Shown piece after piece: positions 56,096 to 64,000 of a stretch of 64,000 nt of DNA. The notes under the pieces were generated by a model. It saw only the letters and a program-made list of their open reading frames with translations. It did not search any database and had not been told where the DNA came from. Numbering within the stretch: position 1 is the first letter of the stretch; each line of letters begins with the position of its first letter. Origin of the DNA: Lucinisca nassula (taxonomy: Eukaryota; Mollusca; Bivalvia; Lucinida; Lucinidae); assembly GCA_963580285.1 (NCBI GenBank), contig OY757019.1, positions 60,160,587 through 60,224,586 of the forward strand. The letters are read 5' to 3'. The position numbers and the translations under genes were made by a program.

Positions 56096-56570
56096 GTTAA
56101 GAGAGATGTAGTTGAGGTCGTAGTACCAAAGCGTTAATCCAAAATCATTAGTCCATAGACAAAATGGCAAATATCAATGCTAAGATCAACAGACATGGAC
56201 TCCAGAAGAGTGTAATCAGGCGTCCGCGGATAGTAAGCATTACTTGGTAAGCAAGCTTCGCCCACCATGCCCATCGACCCGAACGAAAAAAAAGGTGTAA
56301 ATGCCGAGAATGGTATGTCCGTAATTTTGGAAGTCTTCCTATGGCTTTCCATTTGCAAACATTACAGAAATAATTCTGGAAATGGCCACATTGTACGGAT
56401 CAACAAGATCATGGTGCCTCCCATAGAACTTCTTTACTGTTGATACCAGTTTGGTTTTTTGATACCCCTGGCATAACAACCTGGTAGTGAGAACAGGCTC
56501 TAGCATAACGGATTAACTGTGAAACGTAAACTCCATATGCTGGTGCAGACGGGATATTACTACTAATGAC
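56096..56570 (-). pseudogene. Penelope-type RT 3' fragment inserted in the Helentron
   Basis: Second copy of the 3' end of the 25.0-27.4 kb RT, on the minus strand: HSRHLH-type decay, then FSFGSMGMVGEACLPSNAYY and YTLLESMSVDLSIDI to the stop at 56134. Homology to the other copy extends about 25 bp past the stop, then ends, with no hammerhead array here. Confidence 0.8.
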
Positions 56571-58270
56571 AGGAAAAGAAAATCAAAAGGGAAAGACAGT
56601 GATAATATCAGTATTGCTATAAGTAACTTCCAGGAGGCAATTAAAGATGGACATAATTATACCTGTGTATGTTGTTGCAGATTTATGTTCAAAAGAAGTG
56701 TAATTTTGTTTAAGGGTAGCCGATACAAAAATGTAACAGATACTTTTATTAAAGAAAAATCATCAGCTGAAAAGAACAGTAACAATACTGAAAAAGTGTA
56801 TATATGTAATTATTGTGATACAAGTATGAGAAAAAAATCAAATGCATGTTCTTTGCTGTTAAAAGGTTTACTTTTGGAAGTCATACCCCAGCAGCTTCAG
56901 AATCTATCCTCTTTAGAGTTACAGTTGATCAGTAAAGTTCTGCCATTTATGAAAATTGTGTCATTGTATATTGGAGCACAAAGAAGCATACAAGGACAAG
57001 TAGTACTTGTACCAACTGATATTTCCATAGTTACTACTGGTTTACCAAGAGTGACATCTGAATCACCATAAACACGTTTTACCAGGGACCAGAACGTGCA
57101 TTGCGAACTCCAGGTAGTGATCCTGAAAAACTTTCAGTGATCCTAACAGCATCCAATGGGAAAGCCGCAGCAAATATAAATGGCACAACTCTGCATGCAG
57201 CCATTGATCTACCAGTTAAAGAAAACAAAAAACATATGTGTAAATGACCTTCACTCCATAGACTGAACTCACTAAGAAGTATTTACGTGAATCTGATAAT
57301 CATCATAATTGACGAAATATACATGAAAGGCTCTAATTGTCTAAATAATTTATATTGTGTTCTACAAGATATTTTTCAAAACAATGCTCAGCCATTTGCA
57401 GGACTGTCAATTCTAGCTGTTGGTGACTTATTACATCTTCCCCCAGTCGGAGACAGAGCAATATTTTAAACCACTGAACAAGGTTATGAAGCGTTAGCTG
57501 GTTGATTATGGGCTTTGTTTATGGGCTAAGTTGTTTTCCATTCATGAACTCGCAACAATTGTTCGACAACAAGGTGACACAAAATTTGCTGAAATATTTC
57601 ATGTGTACGTACTGGTGAATTCACTGATGAAGACATTCAAGATTTGAAAAAGTTAGAACAAACAAACATTGATAGTTTTCCTAAGAATACAGTACATCTA
57701 TACATAACAAACAGGCAGGTGAAAGAATATAATGATAAAAAATTAGCCCTTGTGCCTGGTCCTTATATGACAATAAATTCTAGAGACACCAAAAAAGACA
57801 TGCATACTAATTCAACAACTGTTACTGTTCTTTCTCAAAATAAATACAAAACTTGAGGGCTTCCTCAGACCTTGACTATAGCTACTGGAGCCAAATTCCT
57901 AATAACAAAGAATATAGATATTGTTGACCATATTGTGAATGGGGTCATAGATACAGTAGTAGCATTTGATATTCCAACACAAAATCCGGTCATCGGAACA
58001 ATATATGTGTCATTCAGTGATACACGGATTGTTTTAAGTGCCAATAGACATTCACCAGGCCATTTTAAACATGTCGTACCAATAAAGGCTGTCACCGTAA
58101 GGTTTCCCCTGTCTGATCACTGTTACATACCAGTGGAAAGATTAATTTATCCAGGTGTGTTAGCTTATGCTTTATCTAGTCATACATCACAGGGAAGCAC
58201 ATATCAGCACACGATTGCTGACTTTACCCTTCCTCAGCGTGTACATTTTCAACAAGGACAAGCATAAACT

Positions 58271-59017
58271 ATGATTTCAAGAGCAACATCCCGAACAGGT
58301 ATAAAATTAATCAACCTCAGTCCTGATGTAATCAAAGTTAATAAAGATGCTTGTGAAGAAACAGAAAGGATGAAGAAGGAAACTTTGTTGAATTGTGCTA
58401 ATCCCATCAGCAGCTATAGTGATCATATAGTTATAGGATATTTGAACATCAGGACCTTAAATGGTCATATCCAGGACCTACAGAAAGCTATGTGTCTTGA
58501 ATATCTATCAGTATTGTGTCTCACTGAAACGCAAACAAACAATCCAGAAAAGTTAACAGGGTTTAGTGTACTGTCAGCCCCTACTGAGCATGGACTTGCA
58601 ATCTACCTTAGAGACTTTGTTGTTTATGAGGTACTGCAACTAACAGCAACATCCACTGATATTCAAGCAATGGTAGTATGTGTCCAAAAACTTAACTTAC
58701 CAGTTGTAGTTATCTACCGACCACCTAGACAAACTCTTGTAAGATTCTTCAGTGACCTTGGTACTATTGTGCAAGAACTAATGGAAAAATTCCGGAATAT
58801 TGTAGTTGTTGGGGATTTCAGTATGCCAGTCCATACAAAAGTCATGATAGATTTTTTAACAGTGCATGGCTTGCTTCAAACTGTTGGTGAACCAACTCAT
58901 ATTCTACATGGAATACTGGATCTGAATTTCACAAATCTTAAGAACACAAAAACAACTGTTGTCCCAGTTCCTTATACTGATCATCACCTTGTGTGTTGTA
59001 GCATTGAACATATATAA
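58271..59017 (+). CDS. Endonuclease/exonuclease/phosphatase domain of the Helentron
   Basis: 248 codons without a stop. Motifs of the APE-like fold: GYLNIRTL (Asn), LCLTETQ (Glu), IYRPP, VVVGDFSMP (Asp; the usual GDFN is GDFS) and TDHHLVCCSI (DH). It is the in-frame continuation of the helicase, separated by a single TAA at 58265-58267 where Helitron helicases have an aromatic residue before TMxSRA. The ATG at 58271 is therefore probably an internal Met and not the native start. It is the longest intact coding block of this element. Confidence 0.7.
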   Translation: MISRATSRTGIKLINLSPDVIKVNKDACEETERMKKETLLNCANPISSYSDHIVIGYLNIRTLNGHIQDLQKAMCLEYLSVLCLTETQTNNPEKLTGFSVLSAPTEHGLAIYLRDFVVYEVLQLTATSTDIQAMVVCVQKLNLPVVVIYRPPRQTLVRFFSDLGTIVQELMEKFRNIVVVGDFSMPVHTKVMIDFLTVHGLLQTVGEPTHILHGILDLNFTNLKNTKTTVVPVPYTDHHLVCCSIEHI

Positions 59018-59085
59018 AGACTGCAGAAGTTGGGCATGAGTTTACAAGGAAGCAGGTTGGTTACTATTAGGAGTCCTGTTCTAAT

Positions 59086-59400
59086 AGGTCATTGCTTTAA
59101 AACTTGTTCACCATGTACAGGCCACAAATTTTGTTTCAATGTTCATGACACCATTCCAGAATAATTTCCGTAATATTTCAGTCAAGTTCATAAATGATTT
59201 GAACACTAGATCACGAGGTTTAATTGCTTTAAATCTTTTCCACCCTCTACAGGCCACAGTTTTGCTTCAGTCTCCATTAAAACCATACCAAAATGTCTTT
59301 ATGATACCTTATTCAAGCTTGAATGTGCCTCATGTCAGATAAAAATTAGGTCACTAGGTCAAACTGCTTTAAAACATCATTCATTTGTTGGCCAAGTTCA
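59086..59400 (+). repeat. Three degenerate core repeats, about 135-bp period
   Basis: AGGTCATTGCTTTAAAACTT, GAGGTTTAATTGCTTTAAAT and AGGTCAAACTGCTTTAAAAC, each followed by a CAGGCCACA- or TTGGCC-type block. This places pearl-like core repeats directly after the Helentron reading frame. Confidence 0.65.
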
Positions 59401-59474
59401 GTCATGACTCAGGCGAACAATACATGTCAATCATGGACCTCTGTTATGCAAGTTTGTAAGTGATACCAATGTTT

Positions 59475-59610
59475 CTTTGTTTGTTTTAGGATTTAATGGC
59501 CCAGTCAACACTATTTGGGTCATTTTCAAGCCGGACAGTTTACCTATCCACACTTTTTTCTGGGCAGGCTTATACGTGAACGAGTTAATCAGTACTGAGC
59601 ACATTCTTTC
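59475..59610 (-). mobile_element. Retroposon A, copy 18, decayed
   Basis: TTGTTTTAGGATTTAATGGC, CAGTCAACACTATTTGGGTC, GGGCAGGCTTATACG. Confidence 0.6.
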
Positions 59611-59830
59611 GCCAGAAACTGACAACTGCCCTTCTTGAATCAGTTGAAGGGAGAGAGTGACCGTAAAAAGATAGCATGAACATTAAATCTTTATGAAGGA
59701 ATGTTGCCTAACGCGGTAGGTATCGAACCCGTTAAGTGATACCAATGGTTGCCTGGTTAACTTACTTACTTTTTAACAGCACAAACGAAAATAAGGCGGG
59801 GTACATAAATTCTCTGTGGAATTTGTTTCT

Positions 59831-59903
59831 ACGTAATGCTTTCATTAACAAAGAACACGTAGTAGTGCACGTAATGCTTTCATTAACAAAGAACACGTAG
59901 TAG
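59831..59903. repeat. 35-bp direct duplication in the LINE
   Basis: ACGTAATGCTTTCATTAAC..GTAGTAG at 59831-59865 and 59869-59903, separated by TGC. Period 38, so it shifts the reading frame. Confidence 0.95.
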
Positions 59904-61687
59904 CTATATTTGGGACTTGGAGAATGCATATGATACCACATGGCGTTATGGAATATTGAAATATCCCCATAACATTGGCTTAAGAGGAAAACTTCCCACT
60001 TTTATTCAAAGCTTTTTTTAGGTGAGCGCATGTTTCTGGTGCGTGTGGGATCTTCCCTGTCATATCTTTATGATCAAGAGCAGGGTGCTCCACAAGGCAG
60101 TATTCTTTCAACTAGGCTATTTAACATCAAAATAAACGATATTGTACAATGTTTGGTCGACAAAACAGATTGTTCATTATATGTTGATGATTTTTGTGTA
60201 TGTTGTCGTTCCAAAGAAGAGGGGGCTGATAAAAATTGTTTCAAGTTCTCCGAGCCGAAAACGCAGTTTGTTCATTTTTGTAAACTACGGAAGAAACATG
60301 AACATCCTTTTAATACGGATCACAAATTCCTGTTGTTGAAGAAGCCAAATTTCTTGGAGTCATATTTGATCAAAAGTTATCTTTTATTCCTCATATTAAA
60401 TATCTAAAAGTGAAATGCATAAAGCTTTGAATCTTTTGACGGTATTAGCACATACTAGTTGGGGAGCAGATAGGTATACCTTATTACATCTTTACCGGTG
60501 TTTAATAAGATTAAGGGTCTGTTGTTTATGATCCTCCAAAAAGTCGTATTTAAAATCTTACTATCCATCACCAAGGCCTTCGTCTGGCTATGGGAGCCTT
60601 TCAAACTTCTCCCGTATTAAGCCTGTATGTGGAAGCAGGTGAACCATCTTTAACTTCATACAGAGAAAAACTTTCTCTTTAGTATGCCATCAGACTTGCT
60701 GCTAATCCAGCTAACCTGTCTTTCGAAATTTCATTTCCACCTGAATTTGTAGATAAGTATGAAATTAAACCTACAGCAATCAAACCTTTTGGATTGCGTA
60801 TATTACCACTCCTAGAAAATCCAGGTATCGACCTCAAAAATATTCAAAAACACGAAACCGCCGAAGTTCCATCTTGGTGTATTAAAAACCTTCTATTCTG
60901 TTTGACTTACATGATGGCAAAAATCCGAATCAAATCCAGTTCTACTCAAACAAAACTTTCAGGTTACAATGATTACCAGCAAGTCTATACTGATGGTTCC
61001 AAGGAAGGCGATAAAGTTGGCTGTGCGTATGTTTCTAAATACACGCACCAAACCTTGCGCCTTCCAGATGGTTCATCTATTTTTACAGCTGAAGCCAAAG
61101 CAATAGGCTTAGCTCTAGATTTCGTCCGTTCCCCAACTATTCAAAACGCAATTATTTTTCCCGATTTACCTTCTGTGCTAAAGGCTTTAGACCATTCCTC
61201 ATCCAAAAATCCTCAAATACAAAAATTGATCGAAAAACATCACGAAATTTCTAAAAGACACGAAATCCTGTTTTGTTTGCTTCCTAGCGATATTGGCATT
61301 GTCGGCAATGAGTATGCTGACAAAAAAGCGAAGAAATCGCTCAATCTTGATCCGTCCGTTTTTAAAATTCCTTTCAATAATTTTAAACCACTTATCAACA
61401 GATACATCTCGCGGAATGGCAAGGTGAATGGGACCGTGCAATTGATAACAAACTCCGTGCCATTAAACCTCACGTTGGAACAAAATGCGCTCCTCCACAG
61501 TCCTTCAGAAAAGATGATGTAGTATTAACGCGACTGCGCATTGGCCACACAAGAGTTACTCATTCTATTTTAAATGGTTATGAACAGCCTTCTTGTGTGG
61601 GCTGTTAAACATATCTTAATTGAATGTGTAGACTTTTCACCGACCCGTTACTTATACTTCAAAGCTGACACTTTGCAACAATTTTTA

Positions 61688-61998
61688 TGCCCCCTCCCCC
61701 CCCCCCCCGAGAATCTTTGATTCGGGGGGCATATAGTATTTGCCCTGTCTGTCTGTTTGTTTGTCTGTCTGTCCGTCACAAAAACTTTAACCTTGATCAT
61801 TTGTATTTGACCTAGCCCCATGAAATTCCACACACTTATTCACCATCACAGGGGCTACATTCCGACCAAGGGCCATAAAGTTGTTGTCATTTTTGGCTGA
61901 ATTATCTCCCCTTGAAATTTTGCAAACTCAGAAATTGGCTCCCACGGGGGGGGGGGGGGGACGGGGGGCATTGGTCACCTATAGTGACACCTCTTGTT
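61688..61998. mobile_element. Element L: hairpin-ended insertion in the LINE
   Basis: Left end GCCCCC, with hairpin CCCCCCGA-GAATC-TTT-GATTCGGGGGG; right end GACACCTCTTGTTT. Interior has TGTCTGTCTGTTTGTTTGTC and a G run at about 61947. LINE coding resumes after it. The terminal logic is the same as in E, F, H and I. Confidence 0.75.
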
Positions 61999-62242
61999 TC
62001 AAGAAATACCTGTTGATAATATCATCTTATTCTTTAAAGAAATTGGAATTTTTCATAAGATATCATTTTGTTTCAGATTTTTTATACATTATCATTTTGA
62101 CTTTTTTTTTAATTTTAATATACTCTTAATTCTACATTCCTTTTGATCATTAACCGTTTGGCGCTTATGACCCACAAAGAGGGTTGACGCGTCGTTAAAC
62201 ACGAAATCATCATCGTCAACATAACCAATCTCTGACATCTGC

Positions 62243-62318
62243 GCCAGTAAGTAGACTCATTGGCTCGTAGGTAGAGCATTCAAGTTACTCCGAGTTGCCG
62301 AAGTTCGAATCCAGCGGT
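62243..62318 (+). repeat. tRNA-like SINE head
   Basis: TTGGCTCGTAGGTAGAGCATTC (A box) and AGTTCGAATCC (B box). The 3' CCA-side stem does not pair cleanly, so not called as a tRNA gene. Confidence 0.5.
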
Positions 62319-62371
62319 AGAAAATGTTTTTTTTTCTTCAATTATTCGTTTATTTCGACTTTCATCGTAAT

Positions 62372-62675
62372 ACGGTCCCCGCCCATAGGGGCTTGAAGAA
62401 ATATATGGACTGCATGATGCTTCCACGCAGAGCTGAATCCCGCCCGCACACTAGTACTGGTAAACCGCTTAGAGGATCTAAGCCTGTCCAGGAACCGCGG
62501 TGCGAGACGGACCGTCCATGCTAATAAACCCTATTTGTTTCATTGGGCGACAGGGCTTGAGATGTCATTTCATCTCAATGTCGGGTAAGAGTCCAACAAA
62601 ATTGGAAGCAACGTTTCCAAAATGACCCTTACAGTGTTGACGGGGACGTTAAACCTCAAATCAAACGAACAAAAT
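62372..62675 (+). mobile_element. Retroposon A, copy 19
   Basis: Full-length type, CCCCGCCCATAGGGGCTTG start. Probable short target duplication TCGTAATA (62364-62371, 62678-62685). Confidence 0.93.
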
Positions 62676-62771
62676 CCTCGTAATATGTGGTGTCGGCGGG
62701 ATCGAAATTTACCTTGCTGAAAATGACCTAATATTGAGAATTCATAAATGTTGAAATACTGGAAAAGTGAA

Positions 62772-62862
62772 GATGCCTTTGGTTCAGTGGAAAGAGCGCG
62801 AAACATTCGCCCGGGCAGCTCGTGTTAGAACTTTCGCCTGGGCGGCTCGTGTTCCAATCCCA
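62772..62862 (+). repeat. tRNA-like head with internal duplication
   Basis: TGGTTCAGTGGAAAGAGCGC and GTTCCAATCCC, with a 29-bp near-repeat (CATTCGCCCGGGCAGCTCGTGTT / CTTTCGCCTGGGCGGCTCGTGTT pattern) in between. Confidence 0.45.
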
Positions 62863-62869
62863 CCGTAGA

Positions 62870-63105
62870 AAAGGATTATGTTTGTTATGGTTTGTCTTTG
62901 AGTGTGTGTGTCGCTTATATTATTTTGTTTCGGATAGCCAATTGACCATTTTGTGGGAAAGTAACTGTCCTTTTGGCTTTCCGCTATTGATGTTCCCATT
63001 AGGGTCTAGTTATTTCATGTTTGTGTTTCTTTCCCTTTAGTGTCAATGATGGGAGCTGTGGGTTTATTGTATCGATTCCTGGTCATTGCCTTCACTTCTA
63101 TTTTG
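62870..63105 (+). mobile_element. Dispersed repeat B, copy 11, 5'-truncated
   Basis: GTTTGTTATGGTTTGTCTTTG start, CATTTTGTGGGAAAGTAACT, end TTCACTTCTATTTTG. Confidence 0.85.
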
Positions 63106-63631
63106 TTTCAATTATGTTTGTTTTCTTTGTTACGACTTTAATGTCGTTAGACATGTATGTTTCTGTAAGCTGCAGATTTGGATCTGCAATAAGAATGCAA
63201 TGATTTCCCCCTTTAAATCTTGAATGATAGATCTGGAACTGACAGAGAGCTATGTTAACCCATTGCATGTGGAAAACCCCTACATGTAAATGGGTTAGTT
63301 CGTATTGGCCCAGGTACAGGTCCAAGGTCTGCTGCATTAGCCCGGGTCCCAGTTAATATTGTTTGACCTGGGGTTAATACGGATTACCTCTGATCAATAC
63401 AGGATAGTCAATTAATAAAACCGATTATTATGTGCTATAGTCGTATCGAGCGTGGGGATGTGGAGCGTTCCTTCAGATAAGATATAAGGCTGCTGTGAAT
63501 GAGCTAGCCTATAGGAGTGTAGAAAAACAAACTCATTGGAAATCTCTAGATGCTGTACATAAACGATTTTGTTTATAGACAGTAGTATATGAGTGTAAAT
63601 ACAGATTTACAGAACTCCGTGAAATAGAAAT
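63106..63631. other. No gene recognised
   Basis: Unassigned; ACCCATTGCATG and CTACATGTAAATGGGT form a weak inverted repeat near 63257. Confidence 0.4.
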
Positions 63632-63905
63632 ACGGTGGCTTGAAGAAATCTATGGGCTGCACGATGTTTCCACGCAGAGCTGAATCCGACCCGCACACGA
63701 GTACTGGTAAACCGCTTAGAGGATCTAAGCCTGCCCAGGCAAAGCGGTGCGAGTCGGACCGTCCATGCTTATAAACCCTATTGGTTTCATTGGGCGATAG
63801 GGCTTGAGATCTCATTTCATACCAATGTCGGAATTGGAAGCAACGTTTCCAAAATGTCCTTTACAGTGTTGACGGGGACGTTAAACCTCAAATCAAACAA
63901 ACAAA
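63632..63905 (+). mobile_element. Retroposon A, copy 20
   Basis: GGTGGCTTGAAGAAATCTATGG start, GCTTAGAGGATCTAAGC hairpin, internal deletion at TGTCGGAATTGG, (CAAA)n tail. Confidence 0.92.
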
Positions 63906-64000
63906 ACATGTTGGCATCATAAACAAGCTTTTTTCCCCAAGCTACATTTAAACGTAAATTTGAAGCATGTTAAAGCTTCTTCGCAGTCATAAGTGTCATG

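Larger units (their letters stand above)
55441..59410 (+). pseudogene. Helentron-type Helitron, decayed (basic repeats, DUF6570, Pif1 helicase, endonuclease)
   Basis: Helentrons encode a Rep/helicase with a C-terminal apurinic-like endonuclease and move by rolling circle. Here: (1) 55441-56095, lysine-rich degenerate repeats with RLRQNPEYKLLE and MKQLREK, as found N-terminal in mollusc Helitrons (recollection); (2) after an inserted RT fragment, 56573-57068, an open stretch with YTCVCC, ICNYC and FMKIVSLYIGAQ typical of DUF6570; (3) 57100-57860, Pif1 pieces: ASNGKAAANINGTTLH, IIIIIDEI, ILAVGDLLHLPPVGD; (4) 57857-58270, helicase end with YALSSHTSQGSTY; (5) 58271-59017, endonuclease; (6) repeats to 59400. 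Helicase and endonuclease share one frame, broken by TAA 57467, TGA 57854 and TAA 58265 plus a frame change near 57500. The Rep (HUH) domain and Walker A are deleted at about 57070-57100. Confidence 0.8.
59785..62212 (+). pseudogene. I/Nimb-type LINE: reverse transcriptase and RNase H, decayed
   Basis: From 59785 (FINKEHVV) through RT: RVGSSLSYLYDQEQGAPQGS, LFNIKINDIV, catalytic box SLYVDDF (about 60172-60192), then in other frames ALNLLTVLAHTSWGADR and SLYVEAGEPSL-like pieces. The 60794-61522 ORF carries RNase H: VYTDGSKEGDKVGCA, FTAEAKAI, LPSDIGIVGNEYADKKAK (usual SH of PSH is replaced by SD). Cys-bearing C-terminus to about 61680, then element L inserted, then NIILFFKEIGIFHKI and a 3' UTR ending GTCGTTAAAC and AAATCATCATC near 62210. 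A 35-bp duplication at 59831 shifts the frame. Endonuclease and ORF1 are missing. Confidence 0.85.

Noticed and set aside
32982..62862. Possible tRNA genes at 22410 (minus), 32982, 36738, 40417, 62243, 62772
   Set aside because: Each has an A and/or B box but lacks a full cloverleaf, or continues into a SINE body. Treated as SINE heads or relics.

Overview
The window looks like nuclear DNA of an invertebrate animal, most likely a bivalve mollusc or a close lophotrochozoan relative. It is AT-rich and intron-bearing, has no operon structure, and is almost entirely made of transposable elements: 13-14 bp target duplications around SINEs, tRNA-Lys-headed SINEs, BEL/Pao, Penelope-like, RNase H LINE, Helentron-type Helitron and hammerhead-ribozyme 'retrozyme' repeats. 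No rRNA gene, no convincing functional tRNA, no CRISPR and no prokaryotic gene was seen. Family names A-L below are my own labels.

Layout. 0.7-2.0 kb: broken intronless gene (zinc-binding/coiled-coil, Pro-rich tail). 3.5-6.4 kb: tandem-repeat elements. 6.4-7.5 kb: three exons of an OTU-protease-like gene, followed by a hammerhead repeat. 7.8-20.7 kb: SINE and tandem-repeat debris, with a mariner-type MITE at 15.45 kb. 20.8-21.5 kb: 3' piece of a CR1/L2/jockey-like LINE. 22.8-25.0 kb (minus): Penelope-like RT plus GIY-YIG remnant with a candidate hammerhead. 25.0-27.4 kb (plus): second Penelope-type RT split by two insertions. 27.45-28.56 kb: tandem hammerhead repeats. 28.6-30.9 kb: BEL/Pao remnant carrying a MITE. 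31-36 kb: unrecognised gene remnants. 36-44 kb: nested SINEs, and at 41.2-42.0 kb a paralogue of the first gene. 44.3-55.4 kb: coiled-coil gene fragment and a segmental duplication inflated by two large tandem-repeat elements; the first contains a dimeric hammerhead repeat with a clean 4-bp target duplication. 55.4-59.4 kb: decayed Helentron (DUF6570, Pif1 helicase, endonuclease). 59.8-62.2 kb: RNase H LINE of the I/Nimb type. 62.2-64 kb: more SINEs.

How the parts relate. One retroposon family (A) has about 20 copies, always with the same 3' end, variable 5' truncation and good target duplications. Its 3' tail resembles the 3' end of the RNase H LINE at 62.2 kb, so that LINE type is a plausible mobilising partner. 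Large elements with about 145-165 bp core repeats and ends in a GC hairpin plus CTCTTGTTT look like non-autonomous pearl/HINE relatives of the Helentron. Two subfamilies of type I hammerhead ribozymes with a compensatory base-pair change sit in retrozyme-like repeats. No complete intact protein-coding gene was seen.
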